Assembly: GCA_914767715.1 (NCBI GenBank)
Contig: OU612068.1
Coordinates: 10,170,001-10,234,000 of the forward strand
Length of the DNA: 64,000 nt
Direction of reading: 5' to 3'
From: Membranipora membranacea
Lineage: Eukaryota > Bryozoa > Gymnolaemata > Cheilostomatida > Membraniporidae
The notes under the pieces are model-generated. The model worked only from the letters and a program-made list of their open reading frames with translations, ran no database searches and was not told where the DNA came from. Numbering within the stretch: position 1 is the first letter of the stretch; every line of letters begins with the position of its first letter. The translations under genes and the position numbers were made by a program. Positions 46,988-60,500 of this stretch are shown piece by piece.

Positions 46988-49900
46988 TTATTTGGTCTTA
47001 TCGTCCCATGAATAGGTCCAGGCCATCGTCTGCTTCCTAATATCCGTGTCTGCGGTGAATAGTGGGGAGTAGCTGTAGCCTTTCAGGAATCTCCATATTA
47101 TCCATATGTTGACCCAGAAGAAATAAAGAGAGCAAGTCCATACTATGCCCAGTATATCATAGTTATGAAACTCGTGGTAGTATGCGGGGGTGAACCAGAT
47201 TCCCTGAAATATGAATATAGAAAATTAATTAATAAAGACAATGATTGATTGATTGGCTGGCAGATAAATCCCTGCATGTTTCTAAGCGCAAATTTGAAAA
47301 CTTCAGAGAACATACTAACAGCTGTTTATAATGAACTGAGTACTTATTTCGTAGTTGTGTCCCCATGTATAATGGGGACACAACTACCATTATTTTGTAA
47401 GGTTGAATCAAGGTAGTTTACCCAGGGAGTTTGGTCCCTAACTCCCTGGTTTACCCAGGGAGTGCGCTACAAACTTCCTGTTGGGACACCTTGTTGGAAT
47501 GGTTTCATATGAGTAGAGAATTTGTATTATACTATATGATGTTTGTCAGCTGTCAAGAGGCATGCATTCACATGGTATTTTTATCAATCTATTCAATTTT
47601 TGATATCGTTGACACAATTGGGAAGTATAACTCTTTACCTGAGCTGTTAGCCATAGGGTGAACATAATTGCAGATTCTTTCAGTGAGAACTTCAACCCAG
47701 GAACCACAAGAGGCATAACACACAGATACCACAGGAAGTACTACAACAAATAAAATTAAATGAAGATATAAAAGTACACTCCAACATTAGAAACTGAAAA
47801 TTGACCAGTAGATATCGCTGATTTTGAGCATCAACTTACGCGTCAATCTTTCTCACTAGGTCATGGAGTAAACAAGAAAACACTCATATTATCACATATT
47901 TTATATACATTTCAATTTGAAATTATGGATATGTTTACAAAACTCATCAACAATTGGAAAAATGCTTGTGATTAGAAATTGGGTTGGAATGGATTGCGTG
48001 TTCGATAATGTATTTCTATATTACCTGGGAGGTACAGACTTTGTTGAATGTGACAAAGGCCAACGTGATCATGAACCAGCAGAAGGGCAGGTCCCTGTAG
48101 TATTTATATGTGAACGCAATGGTAGCTCCGAACTGTGGGAGGAAAGCACACAGCCCAATAACTGTGGAGAATACTGGTGCCAGATCCTCGGCTAAGCGTA
48201 ATGGATAAAAATATATAGAGAAGTTGTGCTGTATGTCCTTCCTTGTTATATGGTACAAATATGTCTCATCAATGAATATCTGCCCATACCTGAAACCAGA
48301 GAACCAAGGTACATTTACCAAGTGATGTGCAGGTTAAACAATAATTTAGCAATGTATGGTGAATTTGTACAACGGGCAAGCAAATGATACTGCACTAAAA
48401 AAAATAATCACTCTACTTGGAGTTGCTCTCAATCCAATTAATGGAGAGCATAAAAATTTATTGAAATCTATATCAATTTGTGACACAATTCTTCAAGTAC
48501 GGTGAACAACTATTTTTGAAGTGTTAAGTACAATTATTATTGAAATCTGTTAATGCACAAATTGTAATGTTAATATGGATGATTATGTGAAACCGCCTGC
48601 CTGCTATGTCCAGACAAAGAAATAACAACAGTCACAATTTAATACACCATCCAGTCTATTGTGTTACTTACATGTTGAAGAAAAGTAGAGCTAGTCCGGC
48701 AGTTACAATGAAACCAACCACAGCAAACACAAGAGATATATCACTGGGCCATAGCAGACTTATCACATGCCGCAACTTTGTTTTGGCATGAGAGCTGACA
48801 TTTCCATATTGTTCATTGATCAGCAGGTATATTGAGGGAGCGTAGATGATTGGATATGTCTTGAAATGGACGGCCAGAGCGAATAACAATGCCGCTAGTA
48901 GGTTTTGTTTCTTCATGAGTAAGAATATTGTCCCTACAACCATGCAGGCTAGTACAGATTCGGCGTTGCCTAAAAATAAAAACAGAAGAAATTACCTTCA
49001 CTTGTTTCAATAAGCCCAGTTTAACTCCATTACAAGAAGTCTAAGTCTTGATTTTGATGGCCCTCAACAACCACATCAGGTCACCATCAAGCTTCCCTGA
49101 CCCTCTTCATTGCACAATTCATTTGAAAAGATAGAAACATATGGACACAAGTTCAACATGAGGACTCGAAATTTAAATAAATGAGGTGAAAGTTAATGTA
49201 TTGCTAGTGGATATTTTCCCGCCATCCAAAGCAGCTTCTAAATAAAATAACTAACCTCTGCTAGAGACTACAACAGGTAGTGGATTGAAGACCCAAATAG
49301 CCGTAGATATGGCATTGATTGAACGGCTTACACCCCTCATTTCTAGTATACTGTATATCATGTAGCCTAATAGGATGTCCATAACACTAAACAGCACCTT
49401 CCCAAAGGAAGGATGAAGGTACACATTAGGTAGTACCATGAATGCTAGAAGTGGAGTGTATCGATATGTCTCTCTATCATATGGAGAGCCGCCCTACAAC
49501 AATAATTGGCACAAACATGGGAGATGATGAATGAATGATGATGGTTTATAAATCAATCTTCATTTACAGGAGTAGAGCCTAAGAGTTAGGCATACTCAGG
49601 CCTAGGACAACACAATGATTACTCCTTGGGACATCAATTAACTAGTTCATTATCATTGGGTACAGTGAGGGACAGGACAATGAAGACAATAAAGGCATAC
49701 TTTTATGGTTTGCATGTCTAATTTGACAATCTCAACTCTGTTTACCCACAGACAGCAGGTCACTGACAGATGATTTGATGAGTTGCAGCCTTGTGTGTGC
49801 GTGTGGTTTGTGTTTGTTGTGGTGAAGATGTGAAGCTGTGCATGAACCAAGTTATCGCAGCTGCGCAGCTTCTGTACCCGCCAAATGCGTTGCTCAGATA

Positions 49901-50365
49901 CTCTGACTAATGAGAGAGAATTGACTCATCTGAGCGACGCATTTGGCGGGTACAGAAGCTGCGCAGCTGCGATAACTTGGTTCATGCACAGCTTCACATC
50001 TTCACCACAACAAACACAAACCACACACACACAAGGCTGCAACTCAGCAAATCAACTGTCAGTAGTTTACCAGCATTTGTGCTGGTTCCAAACTCCAGCC
50101 TCTTTACATTTAGGTAACAATAAAGGGCTGTCAACATAATGAGAGGGAGTTCATTGGTCGACACCAGGGAGGGTGGGATATACCTCCCATTCTTCACCAT
50201 GTAGGAAGGTGGGCTTACCTGAGAAACATGAGTGGCAGCGTCTGAGAAAACTGAATAATCTATGTCTGTATATTTGAGATTCATCACTCTATCCTGCCAT
50301 TCTCCATATCCAATGAGACCAAGCCTGAGCAGGAGGCCACCACCCAAAATCTGTACAATGGACAT
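46988..50365 (-). CDS. PIGM: GPI mannosyltransferase 1 catalytic subunit (PIG-M)
   Basis: Six minus-strand exons: 50365-50219, 49493-49256, 48969-48672, 48289-48025, 47740-47639, 47203-46988 (stop 46990-46988). They total 1266 bases or 421 residues, close to human (423), with GT-AG borders and consistent phases. The catalytic DxD motif is D34-I-D36 in NLKYTDIDYSVFSDAA. Other family blocks are SPYDRETYRYTPLLAF, FNPLPVVVSSRGNAESV, LAVHFKTYPIIYAPSI, ITRKDIQHNFSIYFYP, YYRDLPFCWF and VTFNKVCTSQYFLWYLC. The protein is a multi-pass ER membrane enzyme that adds the first alpha-1,4 mannose from dolichol-phosphate-mannose to GPI anchors. The gene is convergent with the BCL11-like gene and in tandem behind COG5. 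Intron 1 holds a large palindrome. Confidence 0.97.
47351..47387. repeat. 37-bp hairpin in PIGM intron 5
   Basis: GTAGTTGTGTCCCC and GGGGACACAACTAC form exact arms around a 9-base loop. Flanks share TTATTT only, so target duplication is uncertain. Confidence 0.8.
47416..47457. repeat. Tiny hairpin between direct repeats
   Basis: GTTTACCCA at 47416-47424 and 47449-47457 flank a 24-base GGGAGTT...AACTCCC hairpin. The direct repeat extends six more bases (GGGAGT), so a small tandem duplication explains it equally well. Confidence 0.6.
49755..50066. repeat. About 310-bp near-perfect palindrome in PIGM intron 1
   Basis: Arms of about 138-145 bases flank a 28-base spacer (49900-49927). Shared words include ATGAACCAAGTTATCGCAGC, TTCTGTACCCGCCAAATGCG and, at the outer edge, TGATTTG-TGAGTTGCAGCC. 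Divergence rises towards the outer ends. The open frames on both strands here are mirror copies of the same sequence. Confidence 0.93.
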
Positions 50366-51199
50366 CTCAAATCATCTGTGCAGCAGTCATTAACAAGATC
50401 CTATGTCAAAACTCTCCAATCAATAAGATAAGAGGGAAACTTTTTTTCTTCTTCTGAGGAAAACTAAAGTCAGCCTTCTAACAACAAAGAGTTATAGCCT
50501 GGGATCTACCGATCAGGCTATAATTGGATTAGAGAAGGGGCAACTCCAAACAGCAGTAGAGAGGTATACAAAAAGAGATACTGTGTATGTTCGATGCCTA
50601 GAGTCCGTTGGCCGCTGGCCAAGTACATACTGCAGTAGGCCTGTGGTTTAGTGTAGAAAAGGATTGTTTAGCATTATCATTGTTCCTCCCTCTGAACCTG
50701 AATTCACATGGCTAGGTTAAAACACTAAATTGATTTGTTCTAAGCAATCCTGCGCCATGGGATTATATCTTTCATCACTTGTTACTCCTTGCTTAGCATA
50801 GACCAAAATGCACTGAAACACTTTCGATCTGCCATGTCCCCATCATTGCATTTACGTTGTACAAGGTGCATCGTGATAGGGCAAGCCGTAAAATAAATTA
50901 TTTAAACCGTGTTTGTTTACCTAAATCTTGGTTCCAACCAAGGAAAGTAAAAAGAATACTCCTTGTTCCAATTGTCAGTCAAATACACAAATATCTAATT
51001 TTCTAAGTATGGGCAATACCAAAGTATGAAGACAGATTTATATGGTAGATGAATAGTGTATTTCTGAGCCCCAAAGAAAACTACATCATTGGAATGATTA
51101 ATAGATTTAAAAAAAGAGAAAAGGAAAAACATTTAAGACGACATACCAGCTAAGGAAACAAGGTGAAATAAATAAGTATTGCTGAATGAGTCTTTACTA
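50366..51199. other. Intergenic region between COG5 and PIGM
   Basis: 833 bases between the COG5 stop and the PIGM start, on one strand. No extra gene was seen; it should contain the COG5 3' end and the PIGM promoter. Confidence 0.5.
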
Positions 51200-54100
51200 T
51201 TATTCAGAATTCAGGCCTTTCTGTAATAGCTCTAGCATAACTGGATAGACAGGAGCATATTCAGTTCCACCCTTTGCGCTCACAGTCTTCACATAAGCCT
51301 CAAGAGCTCCTCTGAAAATAGATTGAAAACCATCTATGAGAAAGAACAACATTACATACATGAGGAAGGAATCAACTTAAACTGTAAGTCGTGGAGAGGG
51401 TTCACTTGGCCCAAAGTATGTATATCACTTCAGTGTTCTTGAGTTCATGGCAGGCAGGGTAAAATTCAAAATAATTGCAAGTCATCTCTTGCTAAATGCA
51501 GTGTAGCCAATGGAAAAAGAAAGGCTCATATGAAATCAATTCGTCCTCGCTCATAGGTTTTTCCAAAATTATTGGAAGTTGTCCCCTTAGTTTATTTTAG
51601 AAGACAACTCAAGTATTATATCCGTTTCACCAAGATTTTACTCACTTGATAAGGGTTAGTCTGTCTTCTTCTTTTGGATGAGTCTCCAACCAATGAGTGT
51701 ATCTGGTTAGTGACCAGCCAGCCACCTGAAGAAAAAAGAGCGGAAAGGTCAAGGTTAATTACTCAGGACGTTCAACGGATCAACGTTCAGGTCATTCAAC
51801 GGTGATATGGTAACTAGCTATGTCAACTTTAACACATACACAGTTATGTTTAACATTTTGAGGACTCAAATCTTCAATTTAATTAAAAGGTTCTCGGACT
51901 TTATCTGTTTGTATGTACCTGGTGAGGAGATTTGAGCATGTCAGGAGCACGAGCAAACAGATAATGCAGGACGGTGCTGAACGGTATTATATCCCCTATA
52001 CTGTGACTCTGTGAAATATGATCTACAGACTGGAATAGCATCGGCCTACAAAATAAAAAAACAAAGGATATCTAGTATATATAAAAGTATGAAATAAAAA
52101 TTTTGATTTGAAGCTTCATCTGAGCTTGTTTGAGCTGATGTTGAAAGCAGGCATAGCATGTAATGTTTCTCGAGCATGAAAACTAATTGGAACACACACT
52201 ATTTCTTCCAAAAATATCACATTTGCACCTGCACGTATCAAATATTCAATTTACATGATTGAGTGTATGTGTAAATGAGGGCAATGTCTCTGTTTGAATT
52301 CATCGAGTCATTTCATTTTGTCAAGTATCGCAGCTCATGGGGTAAAGACTGATTTTGAGGCAAATGTGCATCATGGTTAAAGAGATTTCCTTTTTAAACC
52401 AAAGCTCAATACATTAGTAGCAAGCTCATTTTATGGCAAAGTAGATGCATCCTTTTTTGGCAACATATAATGTTTGTGATAACTAATAAATCAATCAATC
52501 AATGGCAGTAAGTTTACCTGAAGGCTCGAAGCAGTTTGTATGATTTGCCGAGATCACCGACACGTTTACAAAGAGGGTGTACTGCTAACTCCATCTGAGC
52601 AAAATCTGCAGCCAGTCTCATTTTACCTCCATCTCCCAAAGGCCGGAGCAGGCTGGCGTGTCTCACAAACAACTCAATACCATTACACACAAACGGCTTT
52701 ACACTGAAACAAGGATGCAATAGCATTGAATTACCAACCAATTTGACAGACATCAGCTACTGACTAGAAGTTCACGCTGATGATCAATGTCATTAGAACT
52801 CAGTAACATTGAATTAATCTTTTATTGCTCAGTTTCATGTCGGCTATCAACTTTCAAAACACTGGATGTCATACAAATCTACTGGGGTAAAACCCTGAAT
52901 TAATATTCCAACCCATAACAACACAATAATACCATTCTACATAAACATGATGGTGCCGTTCGATAAAAGAATCCTTTGAATAAATTTGTTTAGAGGCTCT
53001 TGCATATTATCCATGATGCCTTTCTAGTGGAGCACCGAGATCATTGAGATCATTAAACCCCTACCATTCCATGATGAAGTCTGTACATTCAAACAGTAAG
53101 AGATACTCCGAATTAACTCGAGACAGAAATCCTTGTAATTCTCTCATATATAAAGAGCACTGAGCCTCATTCTGGGACGGAGCACCGCTGTATAAAGAAA
53201 GTGAGAAGGATAATGTAATATTGGAATAAAGTTGGTTATAGCCTTTCTTTGTTGTGTCAAGTTGTATAACTTGGTGGAGAAATGGCATTGATATGTAAAA
53301 AAATACAAACTTCAATTGCTAGGCTGCCTAAATCAAAGCAGATATTCGATTCCATTAGAAAATCACTAAACGATCTCCCTAGACCTATAATGATGGGGGA
53401 GGGGGGGCCTTGGGTTTGGGGAAATGTCTGGGGGGGACTCAGACTAACCTAGACTTTAAACTACAACATGCCACAGTTGAAGAACAAACCTGGAGAAATC
53501 CTCTTGGTGCATGGTGAGAATGATCGCCTCCATTGAGTCATTTATAGAAGATAGTAGAGGTTCTACAGCATTCATCATCAGGGCAGACAATGCCTGCAAG
53601 TTAGGAGGAAAGGCTATGATCAAAAATCATACCTAAAGAGTAAAAGACGCGGTTGGAGTTTAATTAAATACGCTTAGAAGCATTTTGTTAGAGCTATATA
53701 GAGCCAGGCAATTTGGTGTGTTCTGCTCAGAATAACTAACAAATCATTAGAAACAATATGTGAGCAGCTCTGATTGGGCAGTCAATCAGAGCCAATCGGC
53801 AGAGCCAACACATTGGCTATGATATACCTGGTACGTATATATTATACCTGCACTTCATCATAGACGAACTGCATGCTATCATGAGCATAGCCTTGAGGCT
53901 GCGCGTCTATTAGTCTTGTCATTGCAGTCTGCAGGTAATATAAACTATTCACGACTGCAGCATTTCGTTTTTGACCTGCAGTTGCTGAGTCTATCACCTG
54001 ACTGGCTTCACCATCAGTACTCAACTAAAAACAGAGACAATGGGTAACAGAAATCTGCTGGGATGATTTATTTTCGGAATATTTATTGTAAATGTAATGG

Positions 54101-57100
54101 CTGTGATCAGGTGGACCTCAATGACCGAGTCAAATAAAGATGACTATAGGGTGCATGCAGATTGTAATTGATTTCTGTAAATATGTTACGTTGATATGTT
54201 ATCGATAAGATTTTTAAATTATTATCATAAATGAAACTTTAAATTCAAACATAGATTTATCATGAGCTACAGTCAACATTATTGTATATATCATATTCAC
54301 AACACATATTTTGAGAAAGATTAAAATACTTACCAACTGTTCACACTTGACTGAGAACATTTTAACAGTCTTGGCCACATTCCGAGCCACAGCATGTGCT
54401 ATCTTTGCATCAAAACTAGCCACATTCAGCTCACTAAAAATAAACAATAGAACCATGTTGGAAAAAATCTCAATTTCACGTTTTTATAGGATCAGTTCTA
54501 TATTAGAAAAGTGGGTATATGACCTAAGTAAATCAAATATTGTGAGTATAGGCAAAAAATATCTAAAACAATTAAAACAGCTTTTAGAGGTCCATCCAGC
54601 ACATATAACAAGCTGCTATTTAATCAAGCATTTCATTAGCTTAGAAAAGAAAAACAAACAAGCTTTTGGCCAGCCTATCGTATCGCTATGTTTCCATGTG
54701 TCCATGTGGCATTGATTTGATGGCCAATCGATGAATGGAATTAACATTTAGGTCAACTTGGTTCGATTTTGGTCAATCAAAAGGCAGGAACCGTTTTGAT
54801 TCACGAGAATTGTTATATAAGGCGATGTAGATGAACGGATAGTGCGCTTGCAGATAATGACTCGAATGCCTGTGTTTAAATCCCAGCCGGGGCGCCAGAT
54901 TTCTTTTCATGGTTTATCATCATGGAAATCGTAAGCATTCATCATTCGACATGGGAGTGGACCATTCATTCAACCTATGGGAACATGGTGTATATCTCCT
55001 TATTATACAAAGACAGTCATAGGAATTTACAAACATGACACATTGTACAGTATACTGTTCATGCCAGTTGACCATATACAACACTTTCATTATCTTTGAA
55101 TTCCTCGAAGGCGTTTTGTCCATACTGTTGTTTGTAGGACGGCCATGAACTTTCCAAAACTTTGGGATGGAGACAGTTTGGGATACATCCAGGATGCTCA
55201 AAAACCTTTGAAACTCAATCAAATCATCGTTTTATTGCATGTATGTGCATGAGTGGGCCGAGGCTATTATTGAAAACATTAAATTTGTCCTACTTTGATC
55301 ATTTCCTGGGCTGAAAAAGTAAGAAGCCCAACCGTGTTATGATCCCACCAGATACAGATTATCTACCACATATAATTATAACTGAAACAACATTGTATTG
55401 TATGAGCAATACCTGTTGAATTAATGAATTGCTATTGTGCCCATATAGACACTTGTGCCTTTAATTTCATAACCCCATAAAAATTGCAAACGTTTTCAAT
55501 GTTTTGATGATACAACATATAACATACAGCATACACACATGAGCATTTAGTGTATCAATTATTTGGGGGTGCAGGTTTGGTGGGTCCATGTAGATCAAGT
55601 ATAATCCAGTTGTTCCCTTCCACTGTGGCGTGACCAGTGGATTGAGAGCAACTCCAAATGCAGGCAAATGGATCAGACTTGGTCTAGGTACATGTATTAT
55701 AGAGAGAATCTAAAGCTTGGATCACAGTGGTCAGTTGGGGCAATAAATCACTATGATCCACTGTGATCACAATTTTCAGACTTTGCAGTGGTTTTACTGC
55801 AATTTGGTCTACAGGCTGTTTTATTTCATATTCCGTAATGACTTTTCGGACTGACATCTTTAAAACCATACCACACATGGCCTAATAGAACTGACACAAT
55901 ATCATTCATCCACAATCGCAGAATTATACCTACTTTGACAAGTTCCCTGGGTTATTTCTCAGACCTCCACATAGTGTAACTTGCCTGAAGTTTCAAGGTG
56001 ACAATTATGATTCAAGAAGTAACAGAATAACATCAAGACTTGTTGACTTCGATTTGCCACTCAAGTCGTTGAGTTTGGAGCTTCACCTGTCGGGTACTTA
56101 CCTGGATATTGTGTTGATAATTCCAGAGATCTCCTCATTACTTGGTATAGATATGGAGCCTTGTGGGAATATGAGATTTATCGGGTCAAACAGTCGAGAC
56201 AGAGACCGTGATAGGTAAGCATTGTTAAATAACATCACGCTCTCCCTTAGTAATATCTCTGCACTGTGAAAAATAAAACGAACAAAACCATGAGCGAACA
56301 ACTGAGAAATTCAAAACTGAACTGCTATTGTGCAATTGCTACATCAATGCGGCAGATTTTGAAAACTTGATCCTCTACAAACACATTCTTCCAAGAGATT
56401 GTAACAAAATACAGGTTGGTCCCTTTCTTTCCAGTGGCATACAAGACGTACTAAGTATCTAAGTATTTTGCCATGGAGCCTTCCTCCAAATATTTTAATT
56501 TGCCACATTCACCTAGTTCTGAATATCGATCATACGTTACTGTGTAACAAATAGTCGAAAGCTCATCAAATATGTTTTTGTCGAAACATGAAAATCGTTG
56601 CAAATCTTTCAATGTTAGGACACATGTGACACCATCGACGATAACTACTTTTGCACAAAAATGTCAATACTTCATATTTACTTGAATTTCTGGGCATTTA
56701 GTTCGATGTTTTCATCAAGCAGTACAGGCATCATATCTGAAGCATTAGATGTAGATATGGACTGATTGAGACGGTTCCACAGATCGCTGAGAAGACGGAG
56801 AAGTTTAGGGAATTCTCCTTCCAATGCCTGTTTCACAAGGTTAGACTCTACAAATCAGACCCCCAGAGTAATGAGGTTAAGGGTTGGTATTGGTATACTG
56901 GATAATTATTAATTGGCTATGGGTAAACCATTGGTAGAATGCCGGATCTATTTTGTTTGAAAAGATGGCATACGTATATAAACATTATTCGGGGTAAGAT
57001 TAGTCTAAGTGCTCAGACTCCAAGGCGCAGGGAGTTACTTGCGCAAACTATCAAACTCCTCTCCTCCAGAAGGGGAGAGGAGTTTGATAGTTTGCGCAAG

Positions 57101-57554
57101 TACCTCCCTGCGCCTTGGAGTCTGAGCACTTAGACTAGGGTAAGATCATTACTGCCACGTTGCAAAAACAGCACATTTGAGAGTTTCATTGACTCAACTA
57201 CTTCAAGTTTATTTCAAACATATGCATTACCAGAAACAGGCTCATTAGAAACAATTGTGTTGGAATAGTTTTGTCTCATTCTGGAATAGCTTTAGGCCAT
57301 TATGTTTAAAATTTTCATATTTCTAATGATAATTCAGTCAGAGGATGCCTTTATCCATGAGAGGCTAACTTACTGTTAGCGGCGTGTGTGAGTTTATCTG
57401 TGAGTGCTGTAGTTAGGCTATCCCAGTGTCTGTTCACTAGATGAGGATCACTAGATTTAGAATACTCATTAATGAAGCAGACCTGAGTCACAGGGTCTCT
57501 CTTCTTAGATAGTACTCTCTGTAGATGATGTACCTGGTATGAACAAAAATCAAA

Positions 57555-57585
<31 letters not shown>

Positions 57586-60500
57586 CATCATCATCCGAAG
57601 ATGTTCTCCCTGATGTACAAAAAATACCAATCCAAAATCCAACCGAAATAAAATCAAGGGAAGAAAATCAATCAGTAAAATCATGTTTCATTTTTTTTTA
57701 ATTTCAAACAAATTGCGTGAAAATTTTTACACTTCGGTAATTCAATCTATGCAGGTTTTATGGTAAGTTTGTGAATTATGAAGTGAATATATCCTGTTAT
57801 TCATCTTTTTTGAAGCATTGTAGATTTGGACTGTCTCACGGTTGATACAGTTTCCCTGCATTTGAGTCTGTTACCCTTTCACTGATAAGCAGCAGGCAAA
57901 AAGTTGCCTGAGCCTGATCTGTTGGGGAAACAATTCCAAATGCAGGCAAACAGGATTAAACTTTATTTAAACAATAGCCCTATTGGTTTTATCACCTGTG
58001 AGCATGAGGAATAAATAGATTCCATCAGCTTCTCCATAGCTGTCCATAGATTAGCCCTGAACACAGCTGAGTTTACTGGTGCATTTACTCTACCAGGCCC
58101 ACCTGTATGTGAGGAAACGGTAAAGTAAAAGTCACATAGAAAAAACGGATTCCTAGGGCAGATAAGGAATGAATATTTGTGTATGTATCGAAAAGAATAA
58201 GGATATTACAACTTCCATTGGGGGGGGGGGAATATATGTTGATCATGATATATGATAATGAACACGATAACAACCTGACGAATGTGTTTATGGTTTTTGG
58301 GCACAGTGGCCCACCTCATTTCCCTACAGTTTACAGTCCAGTATATGCCAGGCACGTTATAGGCAACTTTGCCACTTCCAAAGACACGACAGGAGGATGC
58401 ATGATACATTAACATACTGGATTTAATGGATGAGTCATTGTTGCCTGCCAGATTCTGTTGATCAACAGTCTGGTCTATAGCCTTCTCTATCCTCGTCTGG
58501 CAGGTAGACAGAATGTCATCTACAGTCTGTGTGAGTAGATTCAGATTATAAAACACCTGCAGAGCTGTGCCAACCTGGTTCTGGTTCTACAAACATACCA
58601 AAGTAGAGTAGAGTATAGGCAGGAGGAGAGGTTCGCCTTTCCGCAATGGTTAGTCATAAAATTCTTTTTTTTTTCATTCTGTGAGAGTAACACCTGAAAT
58701 AATTGTTCTGTAAATAGGTTTGAACAGGGGAGAGGAAGAACAACTCCCAAATTGGTTCTATATGTAATTATAATGCTGTCTGTAGGCCTAATTAATATTA
58801 ACCTCAAGTCCTCAATTGATCAAATGATCAAACATTTACAATGCGGAATTAAATTGTACAAAATATCGCCCATTTTTCACAGACTGCACATTTGAGAAAT
58901 CTTACAAGATTAGACATTCCAGTGTGTAACATTTTCTGAGCCTGAGATTCCACCTCAACTCTAGCCTGAGCTATAGTCCTTCTGTCTGCCTCAAGTACCT
59001 CTATACCGGATAAATCTACACCTTCAGATAGTGTACCTAAAGGAAATATATGAGCATGCTCATTAAATCAATAACAATAATTATTGTTGTTCAGCAATGA
59101 CAATGAAAATAATAATTACTATCACAATGAAATTATTCAACAAAGAATTATCTCATGCAGGCCAACTAAGGATGGAATATGCCGTTTCCAGATAGTTTAT
59201 GCAATCAACACAATTCTGCAAATGTGACAAAGCTACCTCACTGGTGTATGATGGGAATATTCCTGGCTGCACCCGAGAGATAATCATTTGACACTCTGTT
59301 GACACTCACGTAGTTCGCTGAGACTCTGTGCAGTTTTAGTGATCTCTCTGACTCCTCCTTGAAGTTGAACTTTGAGACGCTTAGTCAGGTAGAGAATTCT
59401 AATAACTCGCCTCAGTATATCACAAGTCTCCTGTAGACGAGTTAGTTGATTCATTCGGACAGTGATTCTGTTGAATGGCTCTGTGACCTTACTTCTGATC
59501 CTCTCTGTGGTACTCATCAATGACTGAATCCTTGTATGCATCATCTGTAATACTCCTGTCAACAAATACAGACTTCATGTTCATAAAAAAACTCATTAGA
59601 AATTTTCAAACACTCATCGAATACCGACTCGACTGAGTTTGATGAGGCAGTCAAAGGAGGCATCATCTTCTACTCAATTTGTGGCGGTCAGCAATTTTTG
59701 AGGAGTTTCGGGTTAGACTCATGATCTTATGCCCTAAAATGTCGTACATGAAAATGGTACTCCAGCATAAAGTTGTTCTGGAAGGCTTAGTTCCTCGGTA
59801 CAGCCTTGTCAAGGCTCACCCCAGTAAATTAAATGCAAAACTAATAAAGATTAAACAACTCCTACATAGGCTGTCTGATGCAGGGCACCTCCAGATCACC
59901 AGGTAGGCCTACAGGGAATCAGATATATACAACACAACCACAAACTTAGGATGGACCTGGCAGGAACCAATTCAAGATCCATGCAAAATAACAAAACATC
60001 CGAATAGCAGATACAAACCTTCTAGTGTCTCAACTCCTGTAGCTTGTGCCAGAAGATTATCGTGATGAGCTACAACTTGTGCATGTAGTTCTTTATTGAG
60101 AAGCAATATGCCTTCTGATATTTTAGCTAGTTGGCTGGAGATAGTGATTCCACTTTGCAGTACAGTATTTGCATGTTCCTTCACATCAAACTCCTGAGCT
60201 AAGAAATCCTCAGCTGTTCCTGTAGTGTATAAAACATAGAAATATGGAAACTTCTGCATAATGTAGGCTATTCCTTTGCAAGAAGAGTGTAATACTTTAG
60301 ACGAAGGTTATGACTATCGTTGCCTTACTATAAAGGGTATCGATAGATGCGATAACATAGAGCAATATTTCTACCTGTGATGAGGCAGGCTCTATTGTGC
60401 GCAGCACATGAACAGTAGCAAGATACTCAACTCGAGCGAGCCTTGTATTTGGCATTTAATAATACAATCTTACGTAGTCAACTGTATCAAAGTATTCAAA

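Noticed and set aside
49653-50139. Similar frames on both strands taken as a gene pair
   Set aside because: They are the two arms of one palindrome inside PIGM intron 1.
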